64,000 nucleotides of DNA from Gammaproteobacteria bacterium (GTDB lineage: Bacteria; Pseudomonadota; Gammaproteobacteria; Pseudomonadales; Pseudohongiellaceae). Made by a program: the position numbers and the translations under genes. Location: the NCBI GenBank assembly GCA_009844085.1, contig VYCF01000021.1, forward strand, positions 62,001 through 126,000, written 5' to 3'. The notes under the pieces were generated by a model. It did no database searches. It saw nothing but the letters and a program-made list of their open reading frames with translations, and was not told where the DNA came from. Of this stretch, positions 18,212 to 30,181 are shown one piece after another. Each line of letters opens with the position of its first letter. The first letter of the stretch is position 1.

Positions 18212-20380
18212 GTGGATTCCCTCAAAAAGCAAATTCAGTCGGATTACCGGCGGATTCTCGACGCGCGCGGCTTTCGGCCCAGACAGGGCCAGCGCCGCAT
18301 GATCGCCGAAATTTTCAACACTCTTGCCGAGCAGGGAGAAGAAGGGAAGGGACCCGTTTGCGTAGTGGAGGCGGGCACGGGGACCGGCAAGACCCTGGCT
18401 TACCTGCTCGCCGGCCTGCCCCTGGCGATGGAAAGGGGCCTCAAGCTCGTTATCGCCACGGTTACCGTCGCCTTGCAGGAACAACTCGTCAACAAGGACA
18501 TTCCCCAGGTATTGGAAGACTCAGAGCTGCAATTCGACTACGCCCTAGCGAAAGGGCGGGGGCGTTACCTGTGCCGGCTGAAACTGGAAAATCTCCTGCG
18601 CGGCGACGACAGCCGCGCGGCCTTGCGCGACCTGTTCGACGAGGGCGCGCCGGCGGATTACGGCAAGGACCCGCAACTCTGGGAAGAGATGCGCCGGGAA
18701 CTCGAAGCGGGCCGCTGGCAGGGCGACCGGGACGACTGGAAGGAGCCGCTGGCGCAGGACCGCTGGCAGCCGTTGACGGTCAGGCGGGGCGAGTGTATGG
18801 GCCCGCGTTGCCGGCTGTTTAGCAAATGCTGCTTCTATGACGCCCGCCGCGACCTCGATCAGGCCGACTGCATAATCGCCAACCAGGACCTGGTGCTTAC
18901 CGACCTCGCTCTCGGAGGCGGCGCGGTGCTGCCGGCGCCGGAAGAATGCATCTATATCTTTGACGAAGCCCATCATCTGCCGGAAAAAAGCAACCGTCAT
19001 TTTGCTCACTCGATCCGTGTTCGGGCCGAAGCCGACTGGCTGGAGCGATGCGAGACCATCGTCCGGCGCATGAGCGAACAGCAAGTACTCGAACCGGGCG
19101 CCGTGAAAGAACTCAATACGCTGTTGCCGGAGTTGAGAAGCCGACTGCAGATGGCCTGGCTGCTGCTGCAGGATATCAGGCAGCCGGACGGCGACAGTTA
19201 TCGCGACCGCGTGACCCAGACCTTCGAACTCGGCAAGGCGCCGCCGGAATTGTGCGATTTGGCCGATCCGCTGGCGAAACTTTTCGGGCAACTTGAAGAC
19301 CGGCTGGATCGTGTGCGCGCGGACCTGCGCGAACGGTCGGGAGACGAAGGCGAGGAATCAGGCGGTGACGGCGATGCTTATGTTGAGACCGGGGCCGCCG
19401 AATCCTGGTTTCCCATTGCCGGTAACCTGTATGACCGGGCCATGGCGAATCGCGCCTTGTGGGACAGTTATGCCGCCGGCAACGAGGCAGGCGCCGCGCC
19501 CCGGGCTCGCTGGCTCAGTTTTGACAAGGATGACGGGGAAGCAGATATCTCGATTTCCTCAAGTCCGGTGCTGGCGGCGGAGAACTTGCGGGAAAGCCTT
19601 TGGCAACGTTGCGCCGGAGCGGTGCTGACATCGGCTACGTTGTCGGCCCTGGGCGAGTTTTCGATGTTGAACATGCGCGCCGGGCTGCCCGAACATGCCG
19701 CCTATTTGAGCATTCCAAGTCCCTTTCCCTTCGCCGAGGCGGCAAGCCTGGAAGTGCCGAGAATGGGGTGCGAGCCGAGAGAAACGCAAAGACATACCGA
19801 TTGCATCATCCGCTCGCTGCCGCGCCTGCTGGACCAGAAGGCAGGCAGCCTCATGCTGTTTTCCAGCCGCGTCCAGATGCATGACGTACTGGCGGCGCTG
19901 CCCGAAGAATGGCGCAAACGCGTACTCTGCCAGGACGACCATCAGAAGTTCGAACTATTGCGCCGGCATTGTGCGCGCATCGACAAGGGCAAGGGCAGCG
20001 TAATCTTCGGCCTGGCAAGTTTCGCCGAGGGCATCGACCTTCCGGGCAACTATTGCACGCATGTACTGATCGCGAAAATTCCCTTTCCGGTGCCGAGCGA
20101 TCCGGTGGAACGGACGCTGGCGGACTGGTTCGACAAGGAACAGGGAAACTCGTTCATGAAATTGTCGCTGCCCCAGGCGGCTTTTCGCCTGAAACAGGCC
20201 TGCGGCCGCCTGCTACGCAATGAGACCGACAGCGGCCGCATAACCCTTTTCGACGAACGCATCGCGCGCAAGTTCTATGGCAAGGGGCTGCTGGAGTCGC
20301 TGCCTCCTTTCCGGCGCGAAATGTTGCAGGACGACATTTCCCTGCCGGAGCGGGCAGACGCTCAGGATTTGGTGCGGTGA
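18212..20380 (+). CDS. dinG: DinG-family ATP-dependent DNA helicase
   Basis: 722 residues from the GTG at 18212, which gives almost the length of E. coli DinG (716). Upstream in-frame sequence is antisense to the DUF349 gene and not family-like. Walker A is EAGTGTGKT near 53-61 and the DEAH box is IFDEAHHLPE. The iron-sulphur domain cysteines lie between them (RYLCRL, ECMGPRCRLFSKC). The C-terminal helicase motifs include VIFGLASFAEGIDLPG and QACGRLLRNE. DinG unwinds DNA 5' to 3' and resolves R-loops. No LexA box was recognised upstream. Confidence 0.88.
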   Translation: MDSLKKQIQSDYRRILDARGFRPRQGQRRMIAEIFNTLAEQGEEGKGPVCVVEAGTGTGKTLAYLLAGLPLAMERGLKLVIATVTVALQEQLVNKDIPQVLEDSELQFDYALAKGRGRYLCRLKLENLLRGDDSRAALRDLFDEGAPADYGKDPQLWEEMRRELEAGRWQGDRDDWKEPLAQDRWQPLTVRRGECMGPRCRLFSKCCFYDARRDLDQADCIIANQDLVLTDLALGGGAVLPAPEECIYIFDEAHHLPEKSNRHFAHSIRVRAEADWLERCETIVRRMSEQQVLEPGAVKELNTLLPELRSRLQMAWLLLQDIRQPDGDSYRDRVTQTFELGKAPPELCDLADPLAKLFGQLEDRLDRVRADLRERSGDEGEESGGDGDAYVETGAAESWFPIAGNLYDRAMANRALWDSYAAGNEAGAAPRARWLSFDKDDGEADISISSSPVLAAENLRESLWQRCAGAVLTSATLSALGEFSMLNMRAGLPEHAAYLSIPSPFPFAEAASLEVPRMGCEPRETQRHTDCIIRSLPRLLDQKAGSLMLFSSRVQMHDVLAALPEEWRKRVLCQDDHQKFELLRRHCARIDKGKGSVIFGLASFAEGIDLPGNYCTHVLIAKIPFPVPSDPVERTLADWFDKEQGNSFMKLSLPQAAFRLKQACGRLLRNETDSGRITLFDERIARKFYGKGLLESLPPFRREMLQDDISLPERADAQDLVR

Positions 20381-20541
20381 GTGAATATCCAGCCGGCGGC
20401 AATGCCGAGCAGACCGAAAATCACGATCGAAAGCAGCATGTTGCCGACAAAGGGGCCGAGACCGACTCCGACCACAAGGCCGGCGGTAATGCATAGCGCG
20501 AGCGTTCCCTGTCTGGCCTGTTTCTTCGACTTTTTCGACAT
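20362..20541 (-). CDS. Small membrane protein, 59 residues
   Basis: A short gene read as MSKKSKKQARQGTLALCITA and onward, ending THRTKS. A basic N terminus is followed by two hydrophobic segments (about 15-30 and 34-52) separated by GPFVGNM. A GGAGAG site lies 9 bp before the ATG. It starts 21 bp downstream of the secreted cyclophilin gene on the same strand, so the two look cotranscribed. Its end overlaps dinG convergently by 19 bp. A positive-inside two-helix hairpin protein of unknown function. Confidence 0.6.
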   Translation of the reverse strand: MSKKSKKQARQGTLALCITAGLVVGVGLGPFVGNMLLSIVIFGLLGIAAGWIFTHRTKS

Positions 20542-20562
20542 GATGACGCTCTCCGGACACCG

Positions 20563-21414
20563 TCAATTGACCTGCCGGATAGAATAAATCAAGCGGCCGG
20601 AGGAGGTAAATTGTTCCGGTTCCAATGCCAGGGAATCCACCGCCGTGGCGCCGATTCGGTCGGCGGCTTTCATGCCTTCCACCACATGACCGATCACGGT
20701 GTATTTCCCGTTCAGATGCGGCGCGTCGTCCAGGACGACGAAAAACTCCGGACCATTGTCGTCGGGCCCGCGATTCGCAAGCGCCAGCACGCCGCGGCCC
20801 AGGCCCCGTCCGGGCCGTGTGGTCTGATAGCGATAACCGAGTTGCGCGTAAGCGTCCTTGACGCTCATGTCGGTCAGCGTGGACATGATCTCGTCCTGGC
20901 GCGCCGCCACCTGCGCGTTGCCGCTGATGCCGAGGCGCCGATACAGGGGTCGCAACAGCGTTTCTTCGAGATCTTCCTCGTTCTGTACGTCAAGCAGCGG
21001 ATTGAATTCGCCATTGGCGTAAAGCACGGGTTCGAGGTCGAGGCCGAGGGCGTCGGCATTGATTTCATCGCGGACGGTGGCGTATTCCCTCTCGCCCTGG
21101 TACAGCGCGGGACTGCCGGCCTGGATCAGGAATCCCGGAACCACGCGATGGAATCGCATGCCGTCGTAGTATCCCCGCGGGCCGGGGAGTACGGCCGGGT
21201 TTTCCATTTCAGGCGGTTCTGCCAGGGCGAGGAAATTCGCCACGTTCAACGGCGCTTCGCCGGGAAGCAGCTCGACGTACATCGGCCCGGATTCGGTATT
21301 GATAAGCACCAGGGGATTGGCCGGATTCTCCATCGCCGCCGCGGCCGAAACGGCGTCGGCCCTGGCCATGGCGGGACTCAACAAAAGCAATGTTAAAACG
21401 ATAAGAATACGCAT
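20563..21414 (-). CDS. Secreted cyclophilin-type peptidyl-prolyl isomerase
   Basis: 283 residues from the ATG at 21414, chosen because it opens a clean signal peptide (MRILIVLTLLLLSPAMARAD); longer readings lose it. Cyclophilin motifs are FHRVVPGFLIQAG, DDNGPEFFVVL and KYTVIGHVVEGM. The usual catalytic arginine is present in FHRV. An insertion of roughly 90 residues separates the two halves of the barrel, unlike the compact 164-residue E. coli enzymes. It would catalyse proline isomerisation in the periplasm. A second, compact secreted cyclophilin is encoded at 56.5 kb. Confidence 0.8.
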   Translation of the reverse strand: MRILIVLTLLLLSPAMARADAVSAAAAMENPANPLVLINTESGPMYVELLPGEAPLNVANFLALAEPPEMENPAVLPGPRGYYDGMRFHRVVPGFLIQAGSPALYQGEREYATVRDEINADALGLDLEPVLYANGEFNPLLDVQNEEDLEETLLRPLYRRLGISGNAQVAARQDEIMSTLTDMSVKDAYAQLGYRYQTTRPGRGLGRGVLALANRGPDDNGPEFFVVLDDAPHLNGKYTVIGHVVEGMKAADRIGATAVDSLALEPEQFTSSGRLIYSIRQVN

Positions 21415-21463
21415 GGGGGAATTCGCGGCCTGCTTCTCCCGGATTGTAGAAATTGCCCGAGTC

Positions 21464-22237
21464 ATGGGCAAGAATAACGCCCGGAGAATGCTCTTGTTGA
21501 AAATCGTAATCCTGTTTGGCGCGTTCGTATTGATGGCCGGTGGAAACGCTACGCCGGTTACCGCCCAGGGATTCAATGCGTTCAACGTGCAATTGCTGCA
21601 AGGGTCGGGCTACAGGCTGGTAAAAGATCGCGCCACGACATTTACCGGAGAATGGGCCAACGCCTGGCGCTATGGCGAGAACTTCGCTTTCGTCGACGTG
21701 GCGCGTCCGTTCAGCGGCGAACCGGGCACATACGCGGAATGGCTGCCCCGGCTGAGTATGTCAAATATTTCCGGCAGGGATATCTCCGCCGGGCCGGTGC
21801 GGGATGTGCTGCTGGCCGGCAATATCAAGAGCGGAGACGGTTTCCGCAGCTATCTTGCCGGCGCGGGAGTCAGTCTTGACGTGCCCGGGTTCAATTTCTT
21901 CAATGTGAACGGCTTTCGCAGGAACGACTCGGGCGTGCCGGGCTCGACCTGGCAATTGAACATGTCCTGGAACAGCACATTCACCACGGGTGCGTTGCAT
22001 TGGGAATTCGGCGGCTTTCTCAACTGGGCCGCGGCCGAGGGCACGCCCGGAACCGGCGCCTACAGCCACCCCAATCTGCTGACGCAGCCGCAATTGATGT
22101 TCGATCTCGGCAGGCTGCTTGGCGGCGGTCCGGACCGGATTTACGCCGGAGTCGAATGGCAGGTCTGGCGCAACAAGTTCGGTGTCGACGGGTTCGACGA
22201 ATCGGTGTTGCAGGCGGCGATCAAGCTGAAGTTGTAA
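21464..22237 (+). CDS. Tsx/OmpK-like outer membrane channel
   Basis: 258 residues from the ATG at 21464; a second ATG at 21488 is also possible. A signal peptide ends near VTAQG. The mature protein alternates aromatic and polar residues in beta-strand fashion, and FTGEWANAWRYGENFAFVDV resembles the opening of nucleoside-specific Tsx and OmpK channels. The C terminus (QAAIKLKL) is an alternating last strand ending in Leu rather than the usual Phe. It would form an outer membrane pore. It is divergent from the cyclophilin, with 49 bp between starts. Confidence 0.7.
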   Translation: MGKNNARRMLLLKIVILFGAFVLMAGGNATPVTAQGFNAFNVQLLQGSGYRLVKDRATTFTGEWANAWRYGENFAFVDVARPFSGEPGTYAEWLPRLSMSNISGRDISAGPVRDVLLAGNIKSGDGFRSYLAGAGVSLDVPGFNFFNVNGFRRNDSGVPGSTWQLNMSWNSTFTTGALHWEFGGFLNWAAAEGTPGTGAYSHPNLLTQPQLMFDLGRLLGGGPDRIYAGVEWQVWRNKFGVDGFDESVLQAAIKLKL

Positions 22238-22244
22238 ACGGCGC

Positions 22245-22838
22245 TCAATCCCGGCCCTGCTGCGCTGCGCCGGACTGATAACGGCCAAGATCGGCGGGTG
22301 TGTCAATATCCATGAGGATGGCAGGATCCTCGACCGGGATTTCCAGCACGTCGGCTTCATGCCGGCGAATGATTTTCCGGCCGCCGCGCTCGTCGTTCAA
22401 CTCGGCCAGTTCCGCGAAAAACCGGCGTCCGAAGCCCACCGGATTGCCCCGGCGGCCCATATGACCGGGAATGACGATGTTTTCGGGGGTCAATTCCGCT
22501 GCCAGCAAGCGATAGGTCCGCGGTTGAACGAAGGGCATGTCGGCAAGACATACCAGGCAGCCGTCCCAGGCCGGAAGCCGTGCAATTCCCCAGGCGAGGC
22601 TTGCGCCCATGCCTTGTTCCGCAGCTTCGAACTGCGTGACGGGCCATTCTTCAAGGTCCAGTCCGGAATCGGGGCGGGAGACGATCAGAATGTCATCGAA
22701 AGCGGAAGAGATGTTTTCGAGCGTGTGCCGGATCAGCGGGTTGCCGTCAGCCAGGGGAGCGGTGAGCTTGTCCTTGCCGAACCTGCGGGCGAATCCCGCC
22801 GCGAGTACGAGTGCGCCGATTCGTCGGCCGGGACTCAC
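22245..22838 (-). CDS. MobA/MocA-like nucleotidyltransferase
   Basis: 197 residues from a GTG. It carries the NTP-transferase signature LVLAAGFARRFGKDK at the N terminus, CLADMPFVQP in the middle and DIDTPADLG at the end. That pattern matches MocA/MobA-like enzymes that attach CMP or GMP to molybdopterin, or the related CTP:phosphocholine group. It has no neighbours in the molybdenum pathway, but XdhC-type (7.7 kb) and moaA/moaB (54 kb) genes are in the window, which supports the cofactor role. It abuts the small gene at 22839 without a gap. Confidence 0.75.
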   Translation of the reverse strand: MSPGRRIGALVLAAGFARRFGKDKLTAPLADGNPLIRHTLENISSAFDDILIVSRPDSGLDLEEWPVTQFEAAEQGMGASLAWGIARLPAWDGCLVCLADMPFVQPRTYRLLAAELTPENIVIPGHMGRRGNPVGFGRRFFAELAELNDERGGRKIIRRHEADVLEIPVEDPAILMDIDTPADLGRYQSGAAQQGRD

Positions 22839-23144
22839 TTAGTGAATTATCCGATTTGCCTTGCGAGATAACTTGCGGCGGTATGAGCCGATCTCGAGAT
22901 CGACGCCGTCCGAATTCCATTCGCGCGCGGCTTCCGGCGTGACGATGCGGGATTTGCGTTCAGCCGCAGGCGTTTGCTCCCCGGAATCCGCCTCAATCTG
23001 CTGCTCGTGCTGACGCAATTGCCTGCTCAGATGCCTTTTCAGGCGATCGACCACCTCGGACATGACCTCAATGGTCTGGCTGAGCTGGTCGAGCGTCTGC
23101 AAGGCCTGTTCGGCGCTGGGTCCTGCTGGTTTTCCCTTGCTCAT
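22839..23144 (-). CDS. Conserved-looking small hydrophilic protein in the nrd operon
   Basis: 101 residues from the ATG at 23144, which follows a GAGGAAAA site; the longer reading overlaps nrdB. An N-terminal amphipathic helix (TLDQLSQTIEVMSEVVDRLK) of coiled-coil character is followed by a charged Gln/Arg-rich linker and a C-terminal basic block (SYRRKLSRKANR). It starts 32 bp after the nrdB stop on the same strand, so it is likely transcribed with nrdAB. I do not recognise the family and assign no function. Confidence 0.55.
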   Translation of the reverse strand: MSKGKPAGPSAEQALQTLDQLSQTIEVMSEVVDRLKRHLSRQLRQHEQQIEADSGEQTPAAERKSRIVTPEAAREWNSDGVDLEIGSYRRKLSRKANRIIH

Positions 23145-23176
23145 GAGCTGTTTTCCTCGTCCGGGCGGCGCAGCGG

Positions 23177-24448
23177 TCAGTCCCAGCTCAACGCGCCGCC
23201 GGTCTGGTATTCGATAACCCGGGTTTCGAAAAAGTTCTTTTCCTTGCGCAGGTCCATGATTTCCGACATCCACGGAAAGGGATTGCCGACGCCGCGGAAC
23301 TGCTCTTTCAGGCCGATCTGCACCAGCCGCCGATTGGCGATGAATTGCAGGTATTCCTCCATCATCGCGGCGTTCATGCCGAGAATGCCGCGCGGCATGG
23401 TGTCCCTCGCGTATTCGATCTCAAGTTGCGTGGCCTGAAGAATCATCTGGGTCGCTTCTTCCCGCATCTCCCCGGTCCACAGATGCGGATTTTCGAGCTT
23501 GATCTGGTTGATCATGTCGATGCCGAAATTCAGGTGCATAGATTCATCGCGCAGGATGTACTGGAACTGCTCGGAGGTGCCGGTCATCTTGTTGCGCCGG
23601 CCCATGGACAGGATCTGGGTGAACCCGCAATAGAAGAAGATGCCTTCCAGGCAGCAATAGAAGGCGATCAGGTTCTTCAGCAGTTCCTGGTCGCTTTCCA
23701 CCGTGCCGGTGCGGAACTGCGGATCCGACAGCGCCTGGGTGTACATCAGGCCCCAGGACGCCTTTTTCGCGACCGAAGGCACTTCGTGATACATGTTGAA
23801 GATCTCGCCCTCGTCCATGCCCAGCGACTCGATGCAATACTGGTAGGCATGGGTGTGAATGGCTTCCTCGAAGGCCTGCCGCAGGATGTACTGGCGGCAT
23901 TCGGGATTGGTGATCAGCCGGTAGATCGCCAGCACCAGGTTGTTGGCCACCAGCGAGTCGGCAGTGGAGAAGAAACCGAGATTGCGCTTGACGATCAGGC
24001 GTTCGTCCGCGGTCAGCCCGTCGGGATTCTTCCACAAGGCGATGTCCGCGTTCATGTTGATTTCCTGGGGCATCCAGTGGTTGGCGCAGCCGTCCAGGTA
24101 CTTTTGCCAGGCCCAGTCGTACTTGAAGGGCACGAGCTGGTTCAGGTCGGCCCGGCAATTGATCATGCGCTTGTCGTCGACGGCCACCCTGGAAGCGGTG
24201 CCTTCAAGTTCCTCGAGGCCGGCGCTCACGTCCAGGTCTTTCAGATCGTCGATCGCCTGTTGCAAGGCGTCCTCGTTGCGGCTGCGCGTCGCCGCGTCGA
24301 GTTCCCGGGCCGCCGGCGCGTCGTCCGCTACCGGCTCCGGCGGCGCGGGCGGTTCGGCGCTCAGCGGCTCCGGCGCATTCGGCTCGCTCGGCGGCGGCTT
24401 TACCGAAGCGGCCTCGTCTCGATTGAATTCATCCCATGACAACATCAT
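23177..24448 (-). CDS. nrdB: Class Ia ribonucleotide reductase, beta subunit
   Basis: 423 residues with a very strong GGAGGGGG site. The first 90 residues are Pro/Ala/Glu-rich and probably disordered. The di-iron four-helix core follows. The helix [16 protein letters not shown] supplies metal ligands, and the tyrosine aligned with the E. coli radical Tyr122 is retained. Further ligands lie in [14 protein letters not shown] and [11 protein letters not shown]. The C-terminal tail that docks into NrdA is present. The subunit generates the tyrosyl radical for dNTP synthesis. Cotranscribed with nrdA, 18 bp upstream. Confidence 0.95.
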   Translation of the reverse strand: MMLSWDEFNRDEAASVKPPPSEPNAPEPLSAEPPAPPEPVADDAPAARELDAATRSRNEDALQQAIDDLKDLDVSAGLEELEGTASRVAVDDKRMINCRADLNQLVPFKYDWAWQKYLDGCANHWMPQEINMNADIALWKNPDGLTADERLIVKRNLGFFSTADSLVANNLVLAIYRLITNPECRQYILRQAFEEAIHTHAYQYCIESLGMDEGEIFNMYHEVPSVAKKASWGLMYTQALSDPQFRTGTVESDQELLKNLIAFYCCLEGIFFYCGFTQILSMGRRNKMTGTSEQFQYILRDESMHLNFGIDMINQIKLENPHLWTGEMREEATQMILQATQLEIEYARDTMPRGILGMNAAMMEEYLQFIANRRLVQIGLKEQFRGVGNPFPWMSEIMDLRKEKNFFETRVIEYQTGGALSWD

Positions 24449-24466
24449 TCCCCCTCCATTTCCGGC

Positions 24467-27334
<2,868 letters not shown>

Positions 27335-27429
27335 TCTTTGCTCCTGCCTTGCATTCCGGGCTCCGCCCGGGCGATATTTTTTTCTGATTTGCCGCTTCTG
27401 GTCGCCGATCCGGGCGACTGGTTGTATTT

Positions 27430-27482
27430 ACACCATATAGTGGTATTGCGGCCGATTAAACCACAACATGATGGTATTGCAA
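27430..27482 (-). promoter_or_regulatory. nrdAB promoter with paired NrdR-type boxes
   Basis: On the minus strand TTGCAA (27482-27477) and TTTAAT (27460-27455) form a sigma-70-like promoter with a 16 bp spacer. Two imperfect dyads share the same TTG/GTGG-rich frame: one around 27430-27447 (ACACCATATAGTGGTA) and one around 27461-27479 (CCACAACATGATGGTA). Their equivalent bases are exactly 31 bp apart. NrdR, the ATP-cone repressor, typically binds two boxes about three helical turns apart over nrd promoters. Here one box lies between -35 and -10 and the other just downstream of -10. Confidence 0.7.
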
Positions 27483-27564
27483 AGGAATTGACGGGGGAAA
27501 TTTTGTTGAAAAGCTGTAGAGAAGACCAGGCGCCGGCCTGGTTCGGGATTAAACGGCTTTCAGG

Positions 27565-28455
27565 TCACTCCGCGAGGAGGTATTCGAGCAGGGCCTTCTG
27601 GGTATGCATGCGGTTTTCAGCCTCGTCCCAGACCACCGAATCTTCCCGGTCGAGCAATTCCGCGCTGACTTCCTCGCCGCGATGGGCGGGCAGGCAATGC
27701 ATGAACAGGGCGTCCGGCGCGGCATGGGCCATCAGTTCGCCGTTGACCTGAAAGCCGGCGAATACGCGATTGCGATCCGCGCTTTCCTGTTCCTGGCCCA
27801 TGCTGGCCCAGACGTCGGTCACTACGAGTTGCGCGCCGCGCACGGCTCTTCCGGGCTCGCGCACGATCGAAACCCGGCCGTCGTTGGCCGCCAGCAGTTC
27901 CGCATTCGGCTCGAAACCTTCAGGGCAGCAGACGCGCAATTCGAAATCGAAGGCCGCTGCCGCGTTGATATAGGACTGGCAGACATTGTTGCCGTCGCCG
28001 ATCCAGGCCACGATATTGCCGGCGATGTCGCCGCGATGCTCCTGCCAGGTCTGGATGTCCGCGAGCAACTGGCAGGGATGGAAATCGTTGCTGAGGGCGT
28101 TGATCACCGGCACGCGGGAATATGCGGCGAATCGCTCCAGCCGTTCGTGATCGAAGGTGCGGATGGCTACGCAATCGACCATGCGCGAGACCACGCGGGC
28201 GGTGTCCTCGATCGGCTCGCCGCGGCCGAGTTGGCTGTCGCCAGCAGCGATGAACAGGCTGGCGCCGTCCATCTGCGCCATGGCGGTCTCGAATGCGATC
28301 CGCGTGCGGGTGGAAGCCTTCTCGAAGATCAGCCCCAGCGTCTTGCGTCGTTGGCTGACGGCAAGCCCGGGCTGCGCCTTGAGCGCCATGGCCCGCTGCA
28401 CAATAGCCTGCAGATCCCGCGGGGGCAGATCGTTCAACGTAAGGAAATGGCGCAC
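27565..28455 (-). CDS. argF: Ornithine carbamoyltransferase
   Basis: 296 residues from the GTG at 28455, which begins the family's usual RHFLTLNDL; upstream in-frame residues are unrelated. Landmarks are carbamoyl-phosphate site EKASTRTRIAFE, SNDFHPCQLLADIQT, the DGNNVCQSY ornithine loop and the HCLPAHRGEE catalytic cysteine motif. It makes citrulline from ornithine and carbamoyl phosphate. The next pathway gene, argG, is at 36.3 kb in a separate unit. It is divergent from the hydantoinase B gene and is followed by the nrdAB promoter. Confidence 0.95.
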   Translation of the reverse strand: MRHFLTLNDLPPRDLQAIVQRAMALKAQPGLAVSQRRKTLGLIFEKASTRTRIAFETAMAQMDGASLFIAAGDSQLGRGEPIEDTARVVSRMVDCVAIRTFDHERLERFAAYSRVPVINALSNDFHPCQLLADIQTWQEHRGDIAGNIVAWIGDGNNVCQSYINAAAAFDFELRVCCPEGFEPNAELLAANDGRVSIVREPGRAVRGAQLVVTDVWASMGQEQESADRNRVFAGFQVNGELMAHAAPDALFMHCLPAHRGEEVSAELLDREDSVVWDEAENRMHTQKALLEYLLAE

Positions 28456-28597
28456 GCCGCTGCCTGTCTGGAAAATTCGGGAATTTCCGCCACTGCCGGC
28501 GGCGGAAGGAAAGCGGCGGATTCTAGCCGCAATTGCCCCTTCCCGCAAATGCGTTAGACTTGTCTCGCCCGACTGACCGCTCCCGTTTCGGCAAGTA

Positions 28598-30145
28598 ATG
28601 AACGTAGTCGAATTGAACCTGTTTGCCAGCCGCGTCGCCGCGATTTGCGACGAGATGGGCGTGGTGCTGCGGCGCGCGGCGTTTTCGCCCAATATCAAGG
28701 ACCGGCTCGATTTTTCCTGCGCGCTGTTCGACGCCGAAGGGCGGCTGTATGCCCAGGCGGCGCACATTCCCGTGCATCTCGGCAGCATGGCCTACGCCAT
28801 GCGCGGCGTGGTGCGCCGATTCGACTGGGCCGAAGGCGACATGCTGGTGTTCAACGACCCTTATCTGGGCGGCACCCACCTGCCGGACGTCACTCTCGTG
28901 GCGCCGGTGTTTCATGGCGGCGAACTCGCCGGCTTCGCCGCCAATCGCGCCCATCACGCCAATATCGGCTGCGATACGCCGGGGTCGATGCCGCTGTCGG
29001 AATCGCTGGACGAAGAAGGCCAGGTAATCCCGCCATCCCTCTTGTATCGGGCCGGGGAGTTGCAGGGCGATATCCGGCTGCCCGGATCGGAGAGCGGCCT
29101 CAGCGGGGATTTCGCCGCCCAGGCCGGGGCCAACAAGGTCGGCATGGCCCGGCTCTGCGAACTGCTGCAAGGGTTGGGAATGGAGCAATACCGCGCCGGT
29201 ATCGTCCAACTCAACGACTATGCCGAACGCATTGCCCGCAAAGCGCTCGGCGAACTCGCCGAGGGAGAATACCGGTTCCGCGATTTTCTCGACGATGATG
29301 GATTCAACGACGAACCGATTCCGCTCGAAGTCGCCCTGTGCTTGCGCGGCGGCGGCGCGGAACTCGATTTTTCCGCCAGCGCCGACCAGGTGCGAGGCAA
29401 CCTCAATTGCCCCGAACCCGTTGTCGCGGCCGCCGCGTTCTATTGCTTCCGTTGTCTGTTTCCCGAACACGCACCGGTTTGCGACGGCCTGTTCAGGCCG
29501 GTGCGTCTGATCACGCGCAAGGGTTCCGTGCTCAACGCCAATTCGCCAGCCGCGGTGGCGGCCGGCAACGTGGAAACCTCGATGCGCCTGGTGGACCTGA
29601 TCTTCGGCGCCTTGGCCCAGGCCTTGCCGGAGCGGATTCCCGCCGCGAGCCAGGGCACGATGAACAATGTCGCCATGGGCAATGTCGACCCGGCGGCGGG
29701 TACGCGCTGGGATTACTATGAAACGCTTGCCGGCGGCATGGGCGCGGGTCCGCGGGGACCGGGGCCCGACGCACGCCACAGCCATATGACGAACACCCTG
29801 AATACGCCGGTGGAAAGCGTGGAGATGCATTATCCGCTGCGCGTGCTGCGTTATGCCTTGCGCCCCGGCAGCGGCGGCGCTGGCCGGCATCCCGGGGGCA
29901 GGGGGCTGCTGCGCGAATACGAGTTTCTGGCCCCGGCGAGCCTGAGCCTGCTCAGCGAGCGCAGGCGCATCCCCCCCTGGGGTCTGCAAGGCGGCGAACC
30001 GGGCAAGACCGGCAAAAATCGCCTCAACGGCCGGCCCCTGCCGGCGAAATGCACCTTGAATGTAGCACCCGGCGACCGTCTGAGCCTTGCAACGCCGGGC
30101 GGCGGCGGCTTCGGCGCCGATGACAAGACAGAGCGCAAAATGTAG
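28598..30145 (+). CDS. Hydantoinase B/oxoprolinase-family protein (HyuB)
   Basis: 515 residues with the HyuB/N-methylhydantoinase B signature throughout: DFSCALFDAEGRLYAQAAHI, FNDPYLGGTHLPD, a HHANIG segment and the glycine-rich C terminus. HyuB normally works with an ATP-binding HyuA subunit on hydantoins, 5-oxoproline or acetone-like substrates. No hyuA lies on either side: neighbours are argF and grxD. Either the partner is elsewhere or the protein works alone. Start ATG at 28598; no signal peptide. The reaction cannot be assigned. Confidence 0.8.
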   Translation: MNVVELNLFASRVAAICDEMGVVLRRAAFSPNIKDRLDFSCALFDAEGRLYAQAAHIPVHLGSMAYAMRGVVRRFDWAEGDMLVFNDPYLGGTHLPDVTLVAPVFHGGELAGFAANRAHHANIGCDTPGSMPLSESLDEEGQVIPPSLLYRAGELQGDIRLPGSESGLSGDFAAQAGANKVGMARLCELLQGLGMEQYRAGIVQLNDYAERIARKALGELAEGEYRFRDFLDDDGFNDEPIPLEVALCLRGGGAELDFSASADQVRGNLNCPEPVVAAAAFYCFRCLFPEHAPVCDGLFRPVRLITRKGSVLNANSPAAVAAGNVETSMRLVDLIFGALAQALPERIPAASQGTMNNVAMGNVDPAAGTRWDYYETLAGGMGAGPRGPGPDARHSHMTNTLNTPVESVEMHYPLRVLRYALRPGSGGAGRHPGGRGLLREYEFLAPASLSLLSERRRIPPWGLQGGEPGKTGKNRLNGRPLPAKCTLNVAPGDRLSLATPGGGGFGADDKTERKM

Positions 30146-30181
30146 ACTTGGTCTTTGCCCCAAGCCGGAGTACATCCTTTA

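Noticed and set aside
28523-30175. 550-codon open frame on the minus strand
   Set aside because: Exact antisense of the hydantoinase B gene, whose own motifs are clear.
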